Assembly: GCF_011320225.1 (NCBI RefSeq) | Contig: NZ_JAAOEN010000017.1 | Coordinates: 32,909-96,908 of the forward strand | Direction: 5' to 3' | Length of the DNA: 64,000 nucleotides | Source of the DNA: Phytoactinopolyspora limicola | GTDB lineage: Bacteria; Actinomycetota; Actinomycetes; Jiangellales; Jiangellaceae | Shown here: positions 26,863 through 35,161 of the stretch, piece by piece | Numbering within the stretch: the first letter of the stretch is position 1 | Layout of the letters: each line of letters starts with the position of its first letter | The notes under the pieces: generated by a model | Seen by the model: only the letters and a program-made list of their open reading frames with translations | Told to the model about the DNA's origin: nothing | Database searches by the model: none | Made by a program: the position numbers and the translations under genes

Positions 26863-27909
26863 ATGAGGATCTTGGTGACCGGAGTGGCGGGACGAGTCGG
26901 CTCGACGTTGGCGCAACATTTGGTCCAGGCTGGCCATGACGTTAGGGGTGTGGTCCGCCCCCGGGGCCGGCTGCCGCATGAGTCGATGATGCAGCATGTC
27001 GGCCTCGTCCAGGCTGACCTCAGCGACACAGACGCACTCATGCGCGCGGTGTCCGGTACTGACGTTGTCGTCCACCTCGCAGCTCGGATGGTGATGTCCG
27101 ACATGCCGGTCGAAGAGTTCTTCGACGCCAACGTCACAGGCACCCTCAGAGTGCTCGAGGCGTGCGTTCGCCAGCCGACGCCACCGCGCCGGATCGTCTT
27201 CGCCAGCACGGACAACGTCTACGGCCCGGCCGAGCCACGGTCGTGGCCGATGACGGAGGAGCACCCGCAGGTGCCGGGAGACTATTACGGCACGTCGAAG
27301 GTGCTCGGCGAAGAGCTAGTGCGCAACTACGGCAAGCTGCACGGGCTTCCATACGTGATCGTCAGGTTGGCATCTGTGCTCGCCCCCAACGAAACCTCCA
27401 GTGTGTGCCGGCTTGACTGGGCCCGATCCTTTGTGGCCGCACACGTCGCGGCGAACCGGCGCAGCAATCTGTGGCCGCTGTTCGCTGATCGTCTCGATGT
27501 CATGTCCGCCATGGAGGCGGAGGCCATGGGACGCAGAGACAACCCCGCTGTCGCGTTGACCGGACCCGACGGGGAGCCGTGGGCGATCCACTTCACCGAC
27601 GTTCGTGACGCGGTGACCGGCCTGATGCTCGCCATCAGCGACGACGCTGCGGTGAACAACACGTTCAACATCGCCGGCCCGCGGACGACCACCTTTGAGG
27701 AGGCATCTCGGGCTCTGACCCAACACCTGCAGCTGGACAGCGTGACGTTACGCCTGCCAGTACGGCTCGCTTTCGAGCTGTCGATCGACAAAGCGGGCCG
27801 CCTGTTGGGGTACTCGCCCGAGTGGACCTTCGGGAGGTCACTAGCGAGCGGTATTGGTCTGGCCGACGCGCATGAGGTGCACGACTATGTTCCCGTCGGC
27901 GAGGTGTGA
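26863..27909 (+). CDS. NAD-dependent epimerase/dehydratase family protein
   Basis: A 348-residue extended SDR: Rossmann GVAGRVGST, active-site DYYGTSKVLGEE, and Ser in FASTDNVYG. The ATG at 26863 has GCGGAGG upstream; the ORF could begin seven codons earlier. It is the paralogue of the gene at 2893 and shares its unusual long central segment ending IHFTDVRDAV. The stop overlaps the NeuC-type gene by four bases, so both are co-translated and the product may act on a nucleotide sugar in the same route. GC content is high again here. Confidence 0.87.
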   Translation: MRILVTGVAGRVGSTLAQHLVQAGHDVRGVVRPRGRLPHESMMQHVGLVQADLSDTDALMRAVSGTDVVVHLAARMVMSDMPVEEFFDANVTGTLRVLEACVRQPTPPRRIVFASTDNVYGPAEPRSWPMTEEHPQVPGDYYGTSKVLGEELVRNYGKLHGLPYVIVRLASVLAPNETSSVCRLDWARSFVAAHVAANRRSNLWPLFADRLDVMSAMEAEAMGRRDNPAVALTGPDGEPWAIHFTDVRDAVTGLMLAISDDAAVNNTFNIAGPRTTTFEEASRALTQHLQLDSVTLRLPVRLAFELSIDKAGRLLGYSPEWTFGRSLASGIGLADAHEVHDYVPVGEV

Positions 27910-29093
27910 GGCTGGTGCGGCGGATCTGCGTAGTCACCGGCTCGCGCGCAGACTACGGACCGCTGTTGGCGTTGCTCCACGCGCTCCGAGAACATCCGGA
28001 GATCGACCTGCGGCTCGTGGTGACGGGCGGCCACCTGGTCCGAGGCCAGGGTATGACCGTTGACAGAGTGAAAGCCGATGGTTTCCAGGTCGATGAATGT
28101 CTCGACATCGTGCTGGCCGGTGACAGCCCGGCAGCGGTGGCGAAATCGTATGCGCTCGCGGTGATCGGACTGGTCGACGTATTCGACCGGCTCACGCCGG
28201 ACATCCTTGTTGTGCTCGGCGACCGTTACGAAGCCCATGCTGCCGCCTGGACCGCACATCTTCGTCGGCTTCCCGTCGCTCATATTCATGGTGGCGAGCT
28301 TTCCTATGGATCGACCGATGACGCCGCTCGGCACTCCATCACCAAGCTCGCCCATCTTCACTTCACCGCCAATGAAGAGTTCAGCCGACGGGTGATCCAG
28401 ATGGGGGAGCAGCCCGACCGGGTCTTCACTACGGGGGCGCCAAGTCTCGACACAATCCGCTCCGTCGCCCTACTTCAGCGGGGCGACCTTGAGGCGCTGC
28501 TCGGGATCGATCTGCGAGACCCTCTCTTCGCGGTCACCTATCATCCGGCTACCAACGATCCGCCTGGAAGTGTGGCCGGGGCGAAGGGGCTGATCGAGGC
28601 ACTCGACACGTTCCCGCACGCGACCTTCGTCTTCACCGGCACCAACGTGGACCAGGAGGCGTCGGCCATCGCCGAGATGATCGATGCCTATGTCGGCCGC
28701 CACCCCGGCCGCGCCATCGTTGTTCCATCCCTCGGGCAGGTCGCATATCTGAGTCTCGTGGCGTGTGCCTCCGCGGTCGTAGGAAACTCCTCCAGCGGAT
28801 TGGTAGAAGCGCCGGCGTTGGGGACGCCGACGGTCAACATCGGCTCTCGGCAGCAAGGCCGGCCTCGCGCCACCTCAGTGATCGACAGCGGTGAATCGGC
28901 GGCCGAGATCGAACACTCGATCCGACAAGCGTTGACACCCCGCCATCAGCAGCGTAGCCGCCTAGCTCGTTCTCCCTGGGGGGACGGTGACGCGGCGGGC
29001 CGCATAGTGGACGTGCTTGCAGGCATTGAGCCTGAGCTAGTGTATTCCAAGGTATTCGGCGACGAGCCGATGAAGTGCCATGATCGGTCGTGA
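27906..29093 (+). CDS. neuC: UDP-N-acetylglucosamine 2-epimerase (hydrolysing), NeuC/LegG type
   Basis: A 395-residue GT-B-fold epimerase. The N-terminal VVTGSRADYGPL, the central HIHGGELSYGSTDD and the C-terminal GNSSSGLVEAP blocks are diagnostic for the hydrolysing enzymes that make ManNAc (NeuC) or 2,4-diacetamido-trideoxymannose (LegG) for nonulosonic acids. GTG start overlaps the upstream epimerase stop. No NeuB synthase or CMP-transferase is in the window, but PtmE-like (33755), LegB (49540) and LegC (50547) homologues are, which favours the LegG reading. Which of the two substrates it uses cannot be decided from sequence by eye. Confidence 0.88.
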   Translation: MRLVRRICVVTGSRADYGPLLALLHALREHPEIDLRLVVTGGHLVRGQGMTVDRVKADGFQVDECLDIVLAGDSPAAVAKSYALAVIGLVDVFDRLTPDILVVLGDRYEAHAAAWTAHLRRLPVAHIHGGELSYGSTDDAARHSITKLAHLHFTANEEFSRRVIQMGEQPDRVFTTGAPSLDTIRSVALLQRGDLEALLGIDLRDPLFAVTYHPATNDPPGSVAGAKGLIEALDTFPHATFVFTGTNVDQEASAIAEMIDAYVGRHPGRAIVVPSLGQVAYLSLVACASAVVGNSSSGLVEAPALGTPTVNIGSRQQGRPRATSVIDSGESAAEIEHSIRQALTPRHQQRSRLARSPWGDGDAAGRIVDVLAGIEPELVYSKVFGDEPMKCHDRS

Positions 29094-29246
29094 AGCTCTC
29101 ACCCGACTACCGAGATCCGCGGCTCGCGTACGCGGAGGAATAGTCCATTTCCAGCATGGACATGGAGCCTGGGATTGTGGGCTCTACGAATTCTCGATAG
29201 CGCCAAAGCTCGTCCACGACGCTGAGGCGACCTCGAAAGTACGACC

Positions 29247-30683
29247 GTGAGACCGGACAACCGCGTTGGGCGGTCGCTGGGGTACGGGATCAGCCAGACA
29301 GCGGGCGGTCTGCCGGTGCTACTCATCGGTTGCCTGGCTCAGTTCGTCGTGGCACTGAACGCCACCGTCGTAGTGGTCGCGTTGCCCTTGATTCAGGCAG
29401 ACCTAGGCTTCAGCGCACAGGATCTTACCTGGATCTTGAACGCATACATTCTCACCATTGGAGGCTTCTTACTGCTTGCGGGGCGCGCGGGGGACCTACT
29501 TGGACACAAACGTGTACTCCTAGCTGGCGCGTCGATCTTCACTATTGCGTCACTCGTCGCGGCTGTCTCTATATCCGCAGGCATCCTTGTCGCCGCCCGC
29601 GCCCTGCAGGGTATTGCTGCCGCATTAGTGGTGCCGTCAGCGCTCTCTATCGTGATCGCAACCTTCGGCGACGGCGTCAAACGACGAAGAGCGTTGTCTG
29701 TTTGGGGGGCAGCAAATTCAGTAGGCGCGAGCGTTGCCTTCGTCGTTGGAGGTGTGCTAACCGAGTTACTGACTTGGCGCGCAATCTTCTTTATTAACGT
29801 TCCCTATGGGCTGATGATTGTTGGAGCCATTCATAGATGGATGCCGGAAAGTAGACGGTCATTCGCGCCTCACATGGACATCGCGGGTGCTCTACTTTTC
29901 ACAGGGACTGCCATAATGTTGGTATATGGAGTAGTGCGCGTAAATCAAGTGGGGCTGTTGGATCCTCTGGCCGCGGTGGCTGCGGCGACGACCTTGGTCG
30001 GTGGAGTTATGCTTGTAATTGTTGAACATGGTCGACAAGATCCACTTGTGCGGCTAGGCATCTTCCGGATAAGGACATTTACGGTAGCGATTGGCGGTGC
30101 GACTATTGTGGCCGGTGCTGCCCTGGTGACTGCCTATCTTGCGGCTCTATATTTCCAGGAAGCTCTGCACTTCTCCCCGCTAACTACCGGTGTGGCTTTT
30201 TTGCCAATGATGATTGTCCTATCGGTCGCGGCACTCAGTACCCATGCGCTCTTAGGACGAGCGAAAGTTCATTGGGTGATGCCGGCCGTACTGGCACTGA
30301 TGGGGCTCGGCGCTGGCTTGTTCGCGGTCGTCGGTATGAACTCGGGGTACGGGGCCTCGCTGCTGGGCTTGGTGATGATCTATGCCGGAGTAGGTTGTGC
30401 AAGTGTCATAGTGACCATTCTGGCATCGACGCGACTTTCCGAAAATGAAGTCGGGATGGCCTCGGGCTTGATTTCGACATCATTTCAGGTTGGCGGTGCT
30501 GTCTGGTTGGCGGTCTTCTCGTCTGTCGCGTTGGCTTCGACAACTTTGGTTGGCTCTGGTGGAGCGGGCCAAGAGATGGTCTCGGGATATCGGACTGGGC
30601 TCTTTGTGGTTGCGCTGCTTCTGATCGTGTGGTCGGCTGCAACGGCTGCAATTCTCCGGCCACGATCTGCCTCGCCGAGATGA
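29247..30683 (+). CDS. MFS transporter, DHA2/EmrB-QacA type
   Basis: A 478-residue inner-membrane exporter with about 14 hydrophobic segments. The first helix carries ALNATVVVVALPLI, where the family normally has Asp (LDxTIVNVALP), and motif A appears as GRAGDLLGHKR. The GTG at 29247 has only a weak site upstream. Codon use is AT-richer than the NeuC gene beside it. It is placed next to ferredoxin and P450 genes and may export their product. Confidence 0.88.
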   Translation: MRPDNRVGRSLGYGISQTAGGLPVLLIGCLAQFVVALNATVVVVALPLIQADLGFSAQDLTWILNAYILTIGGFLLLAGRAGDLLGHKRVLLAGASIFTIASLVAAVSISAGILVAARALQGIAAALVVPSALSIVIATFGDGVKRRRALSVWGAANSVGASVAFVVGGVLTELLTWRAIFFINVPYGLMIVGAIHRWMPESRRSFAPHMDIAGALLFTGTAIMLVYGVVRVNQVGLLDPLAAVAAATTLVGGVMLVIVEHGRQDPLVRLGIFRIRTFTVAIGGATIVAGAALVTAYLAALYFQEALHFSPLTTGVAFLPMMIVLSVAALSTHALLGRAKVHWVMPAVLALMGLGAGLFAVVGMNSGYGASLLGLVMIYAGVGCASVIVTILASTRLSENEVGMASGLISTSFQVGGAVWLAVFSSVALASTTLVGSGGAGQEMVSGYRTGLFVVALLLIVWSAATAAILRPRSASPR

Positions 30684-30763
30684 TGGTCGTAGTTCATGGT
30701 CCACGGACGAGTCTGGACTTTCTCGCCGCCAATTGTCATGCGGCGAAGGGAAGCTCTCGCGGC

Positions 30764-30958
30764 TCAATCTAGGGCGGACAGCGCCCCAGACGGGCAGAGT
30801 TCGATCGCTTCATGTATCCTCGCAACGTCGACGGATTCCGGTTCGTTACTTCTGAGTTCTACGCGGCCGTTATTTTCGTCCTGATCGAACACGTCAGGAG
30901 CGGCGAAGACGCACATGCCGGCACCTATGCATACTTCGCGATCTGCATTGATTCTCAT
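30764..30958 (-). CDS. Ferredoxin, single-cluster P450-partner type
   Basis: A 64-residue protein with three cysteines of the [3Fe-4S]-type pattern, C10 and C16 in VCIGAGMCVF and C54 in ELCPSGAL, and an acidic surface. Such ferredoxins pass electrons to bacterial P450s. It faces away from the P450 gene at 32112, with 1.15 kb between them, rather than being in an operon with it. Confidence 0.9.
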   Translation of the reverse strand: MRINADREVCIGAGMCVFAAPDVFDQDENNGRVELRSNEPESVDVARIHEAIELCPSGALSALD

Positions 30959-32111
30959 TTATCCTCCAGCTGACGTGCTACTTGATAAGTATAGTGAAGA
31001 CTCGCACCGATGCCTGGTAAATGGCCAACCATCAACCGGTCGCAGATGATGATTGCCGAGAGGTCTCAATAGTAGCTAGCGAACTAGCCGGCCGTCCAGC
31101 TGCATATGGCCAAGGTGCAGGTAATCAAGGTGGACAAGAGGTCCAGTCGGGGAACGCGAGATCCTCGGGCGGCGTCCGGTTAAACGTGCAAACGCATGCG
31201 CCCCGCTTTCCGCACGTCCGAGGGTGGTTTGTGCCGCCGGGTCGAGTTGGTTGTTTATCCGGTGGTGTGGGGATGTTTAGCCTGCGGCAGGCTCATGCCA
31301 CGATCCAGGCCAGCACGTGCCCTATCATCCGGTCGGCGCGCCGGCGCGCTGATCTGTCAAGAGGGCTCACACGCACTTGCCCATCCCAGGCGTCGCACCG
31401 CGCCACCCGAGGCAAACGCCCACCACGCCGGTCTGACCCGAGAAGTTCAGCTCCCGTTTTCACGAAGGCATCGGCGACGCTTGCGCCGCCATTAGTTTCA
31501 CGCGCCGCCGCCAAGGTCAGCTAAGAGTCGGCCGGCGAGTGAAGCTTGCGGACCGGCATCAGCGCGACTCGAGTGTGTTGGGGGATCCGCTGAGGATGGG
31601 CAGACATGTTCCAGTGTGTGTGGGACTCAGGCGTCGTGCTCATGAATCCCGGCTGGAAGTCATGCGTTCGACCAGTTAAACTGAGTTGAGTTGTATCTAT
31701 GCTAGCTGCCCGCCCGTATGTCGCGTTGTGCAAGGTCAGTAGCTAACTCCGCCTAGGGCTTTTGGTCCAGCAGAGGATTTCTAGGCGTATCGTTCAAGAT
31801 CTGATGAAGTGTCCCCGGCCCTAGCTGGTACTTCGTCCTTAGTTGGGACTCCCAGCTTCTTGGTCGACGTTGACAAATGTGACTTAAGCCCGACTGAATG
31901 GCGACGATTTTCGGAGCCCGGCGTAGTGTGCTGCAGTCGCCTTGTCGAAGGGTCGTTGTCACCAGTCTGGCTCCGGTCCAGATCACTGACAGAGGGTGAA
32001 CCGTTCCGCATGGAAGTAATTTGCTCTCTGCCGCCGAGCCGAACACTGGTTGCCCGCACCGGCGGCGCCTTTAACCCGGGCGTATCCACGGCACGGGTGC
32101 AAGGCATTTAC
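30959..32111. other. Long gap between ferredoxin and P450 genes
   Basis: About 1.15 kb without a supported gene. ORFs of 167 (31021-31524, plus) and 99 residues overlap here on both strands, rich in Arg, Pro and Ser, with no recognisable domain. They could be relics of a decayed gene. The 303 bases directly before the P450 are open in its frame but look non-coding (no family similarity, many Cys, Trp and Arg). Confidence 0.4.
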
Positions 32112-33464
32112 ATGGATAGGATCGCGATGAGGAGAACCAACCCTACGCCCCCCGGCGCAGTGCCCTTGCCCACACAGCGGAGAGCATTTGAGTTGCCGTC
32201 GGAAATTGCAAGCATGCGTCGAGAGCGGCCGATATCGCCCCTCAGATATCCCGATGGTAGAAACGGGTGGCTGGTCACGAGTTACACGCTCGCACGTATG
32301 GTCTTGCGAGATGCGCGATTTAGCATGCAACCGGCTATCCTTCCGGTGGGCCTGCCAGCCAAGCTTGCGGCAGTCCTATTTAACAGTCCTGACCTTCCGG
32401 ACGACGTCAGATCAGAGTTTGAACGCATCATAGGTGAAGGAAAGGAACTGCACGCGGCATTGGGTGACGAAGATGTTGTTAGGTCGATTCGACGGTCGCC
32501 GACTAGTGCTCAAATTCTTCTAGGAATGGATCCGCCTGAACATGCGAGAATAAGGAGAATTCTAGCGGGCTATTTCACGGTTCGTAGGGTTCGGGCGTAC
32601 CGAGAAAAGATCAATTCAGTGGTGTCAAGTTGTCTTGACGAGTTGGAGGAAATGGATTCGCCGCAGGACCTTGTGGAGAATTTTGCACTCCCGGTGTCAT
32701 CTATGTCGATTTGCGAATTGTTAGGCGCCCCTTATGGTGACCGATGTAAGTTCGAGGACCTGGCGAGCGTGGGAATTGATCCAGAATCATCGGTGGATGA
32801 TCTTATGTCAGTGAGGCAAGATTTCTATGATTACGCAACTTCGCTTATTGAAGGCGGTCGGGCGTCATCTGATGGAATACTGTACGCGTTGGCCAATGAA
32901 GGACAGTTGACGACCAGTGAGCAGCTTGGAGTCGCGGAACAGTTGTTTGTTGCAGGTCATCACACGTCGGCGAACATGTTGGCGCTCGCGGTGTGCACCT
33001 TGCTGGAAGATCGAAGAAGATGGGACTACCTTCGGGCTGACTTCTCAACGATTGGTGGAGCTGTCGAGGAGTTGCTCCGTTACTTGACAATCTTTCAAGT
33101 TGGAGCCTTTACGAGAACTGCGCTGTGTGAAGTTGAGATTAATGACATCGTGATAAAGTCGGGAGATCCGGTAACCGTTTCATTGCTCGCTGCGAATCAT
33201 GATCCAGATCAATTTGATCAGCCAAGCGAACTTAATTTAGGTCGGTCGGCATCGGGGCACCTGGCGTTTGGTCACGGCGTGCATCAGTGCTTGGGTCAGC
33301 ACTTGGCCAGACTTGAACTTGAGGTCGCTCTTTCTGGCTTGGTTAGTCGTTTCCCAACGCTTCGATTGGCCGTTCCTTTCGATGATATCGCCTTTTTCGG
33401 TGGGGACCAGATGATATATGGCGTGCGGAAGTTGCCCGTGGTTTGGGGGGGGGGGGACGTGTGA
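32112..33464 (+). CDS. Cytochrome P450
   Basis: A 450-residue class I bacterial P450. The I-helix motif AGHHT is at 281-285, ExxR at E320-R323, and the heme loop FGHGVHQC at 386-393 with C393 as ligand. I start it at the ATG at 32112 (AAGG eight bases upstream); 32127 is an alternative, and the ORF remains open to 31809. The normal C-terminus (LPVVW) is reached just before a run of 12 G, after which five residues are added. Electron supply is probably the ferredoxin at 30764. The substrate is unknown; neighbouring GT1, acyltransferase and MFS genes suggest tailoring of a lipid or polyketide-like compound. Confidence 0.92.
   Translation: MDRIAMRRTNPTPPGAVPLPTQRRAFELPSEIASMRRERPISPLRYPDGRNGWLVTSYTLARMVLRDARFSMQPAILPVGLPAKLAAVLFNSPDLPDDVRSEFERIIGEGKELHAALGDEDVVRSIRRSPTSAQILLGMDPPEHARIRRILAGYFTVRRVRAYREKINSVVSSCLDELEEMDSPQDLVENFALPVSSMSICELLGAPYGDRCKFEDLASVGIDPESSVDDLMSVRQDFYDYATSLIEGGRASSDGILYALANEGQLTTSEQLGVAEQLFVAGHHTSANMLALAVCTLLEDRRRWDYLRADFSTIGGAVEELLRYLTIFQVGAFTRTALCEVEINDIVIKSGDPVTVSLLAANHDPDQFDQPSELNLGRSASGHLAFGHGVHQCLGQHLARLELEVALSGLVSRFPTLRLAVPFDDIAFFGGDQMIYGVRKLPVVWGGGDV
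33445..33456. repeat. Run of 12 G at the end of the P450 gene
   Basis: The homopolymer spans the last codons of the P450. A length change here would alter only the final residues. It is a likely slippage or sequencing-error site. Confidence 0.85.
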
Positions 33465-33564
33465 TTTGTTGTGTACCGGCGAATGAGTGCTCCTAGGCTG
33501 GACGGGAGCGGCGCGATGACTCTTGATGCGATGTGTTTGTGCGCGAGTAACAGGAGGTTGAGAG

Positions 33565-33645
33565 ATGGAGACGAGTGAGTATGAGGCGGCTCAGATGGGA
33601 CCCCGCGACAGGAAAGCGTTGAAGGCGAGTAGCGGAGGAAACTAG
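33565..33645 (+). CDS. Small ORF of 26 residues with strong ribosome-binding site
   Basis: ATG preceded by AGGAGG seven bases upstream, in the 290-base gap after the P450. The peptide begins METSEYEAAQMGPRD and ends KASSGGN. It is charged, without a membrane segment, and has a single aromatic residue. No family is recognised. The site strength argues for translation; it could be a regulatory or precursor peptide. Confidence 0.42.
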   Translation: METSEYEAAQMGPRDRKALKASSGGN

Positions 33646-33754
33646 TCCCCTGGCCCGGTGAGCATCAATGGTCGAGCCTGAGATGTGTTAAGCATCGTGG
33701 CACGCGCGGTTCGGGATGTCCGCTTGCGCGCGGGCCGACGGGGAAGGGACGGCT

Positions 33755-34819
33755 ATGACCATCGAGAACGTTCAGCTGACCGACCTGGTGGTACGACATG
33801 ACGCGCCGTTGCGCGATTGCTTGATGATCATCGACAAGCATGACGTCGACTCCGTGATCGTGACCGACCATCGTGGTCGGCTGGTGGGTGTGCTTGATGA
33901 GACTCGCATTCGCAAAGCGTTGCTTGGCGGTGCCGAGCTGTCCGATCCGGTCGGTGATCAATCCCGCGAAGCGATGACGACGGTACCGCCGACGTGTTCG
34001 CGGCCTGCCGCACTGGACGTTATGCGCGCCTTAGGGCTGGGTGTTCTGCCAATCGTCGACACCGATGGCCGGGTCCTGGGGGCGCATGTCGACGAGCGTG
34101 TCGTCGGCGTCGGGCGTCGGGAAAACTGGGCCGTGGTGATGGCCGGCGGCCGGGGACGCCGGCTGTCGCCGCTCAGCGATGACACACCCAAACCGATGCT
34201 GACCGTTGCAGGGCGGCCAATTCTCGAACGTATCGTGCTTCACCTGGTCGGCTCCGGCATCGAGACCATCTACATCTCGGTCGCCTATCTTGCTGAGGCG
34301 ATCGAGGACCATTTCGGGGATGGCGCGGCGTTCGGTGCGCGGATCTCCTACCTTCGGGAAACGACCGAGTTTCCGCTGGGGACAGGTGGACCGCTGGGCT
34401 TGCTGGGCCAGTGCGTGGCACAGCCGGCCGCGCCGGTTCTGGTAATGAATGGTGATCTGGTCACCGCGTTCGACGTGGGCGAGATGCTTGATGCTCACTC
34501 TGACTCGGGCGCCGTCGCTACCATTGCGACGAGCCAATACCAACACCAGGTTCCGTTCGGTGTCCTCGAGGCTCGCGACGAGGACCATCTGGAGCGAATC
34601 GTGGAGAAGCCAACCTCGTCGTGGCCAATCAATGCTGGTATTTATGTCCTCGAGCCGTATCTGCTGCGCCGAGTGCCGCCGCGGACTAACTATCCGATCA
34701 CGGAACTGTTCAGCGAATGCCTGCGGCGAGGCGAACCGGTCGGACTCTGGTCGATGAGGTCCGACTGGCAGGACATTGGCCGGCCCGATGAGCTTGCCCG
34801 TGCTCGGGGCCACGGGTGA
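33755..34819 (+). CDS. CBS-domain nucleotidyltransferase, PtmE-like
   Basis: A 354-residue protein: two CBS motifs in residues 1-115, then a nucleotidyltransferase domain with the signature VVMAGGRGRRLSPLSDDTPKPMLTVAGRPIL. This fusion is that of PtmE, the glucosamine-1-phosphate guanylyltransferase of the legionaminic acid route, though other sugar-1-phosphate nucleotidyltransferases share it. The ATG at 33755 is chosen for its AAGGGA site; the ORF starts 13 codons earlier. High GC returns from this gene onward. NeuC/LegG, LegB and LegC homologues elsewhere in the window fit this reading. Confidence 0.8.
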   Translation: MTIENVQLTDLVVRHDAPLRDCLMIIDKHDVDSVIVTDHRGRLVGVLDETRIRKALLGGAELSDPVGDQSREAMTTVPPTCSRPAALDVMRALGLGVLPIVDTDGRVLGAHVDERVVGVGRRENWAVVMAGGRGRRLSPLSDDTPKPMLTVAGRPILERIVLHLVGSGIETIYISVAYLAEAIEDHFGDGAAFGARISYLRETTEFPLGTGGPLGLLGQCVAQPAAPVLVMNGDLVTAFDVGEMLDAHSDSGAVATIATSQYQHQVPFGVLEARDEDHLERIVEKPTSSWPINAGIYVLEPYLLRRVPPRTNYPITELFSECLRRGEPVGLWSMRSDWQDIGRPDELARARGHG

Positions 34820-34984
34820 CAGCTCGATGTATTTGAGTTGTCGCCCCGTGGCCGCGTGACGTCCGAGGTTCTCTGAACGACTAGTTCCTGACGGTGACGC
34901 CCCGCCCGGGTGTCGCCGTTAGGTTCCGGGCACGTCGTGTGCGCGTCCGTTGGAGATGCCAGATGTCGAGTCTTGCGGTATCAC

Positions 34985-34995
34985 TGGTCGTACCA
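34985..34995. promoter_or_regulatory. FadR-type operator core TGGTCGTACCA
   Basis: Eleven bases identical to the reverse complement of the TGGTACGACCA core of E. coli FadR sites. It stands 167 bases before the dehydratase start at 35162, and a GntR-family regulator of the FadR/FCD type ends the operon region (39080-39826). It is probably that regulator's site. Confidence 0.5.
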
Positions 34996-35074
34996 CTAGA
35001 ATTGCAACGCGGGTTTCGGTTCAAGAAACCAAGGGGACCGAAACGGGTAGGGCGGAGCCGAGGGGGCTCGCACC

Positions 35075-35113
35075 CGTGCCTGTTCCTGGGTCGCTGGCTC
35101 AGGAACAGGCACG
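35075..35113. terminator. Hairpin with 14-bp perfect stem
   Basis: Arms 35075-35088 (CGTGCCTGTTCCTG) and 35100-35113 are exact complements around an 11-base loop. It lies 49 bases before the dehydratase start, so it is either a terminator for upstream transcription or a leader structure of this operon. Confidence 0.6.
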
Positions 35114-35161
35114 ACGAATGCTCTTCTGCCATCTACGTCGTGCATATTGAGAGGAGCCCGT

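Larger units (their letters stand above)
34820..35161. other. Regulatory region before the sugar-acid operon
   Basis: About 340 bases. It contains the FadR-like core at 34985, a GGTTTC-N7-GAAACC inverted repeat around 35010-35030, and a strong hairpin at 35075-35113. No gene is supported. Confidence 0.5.

Noticed and set aside
31809-32111. N-terminal extension of the P450
   Set aside because: The 101 extra codons have no P450 similarity and the normal P450 start region begins at 32112.
33565-33645. RiPP precursor for the adjacent P450 (atropopeptide or biarylitide type)
   Set aside because: Those precursors end in aromatic core residues and precede the P450; this peptide has one Tyr near its start and follows the gene. 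Kept only as an unclassified small ORF.
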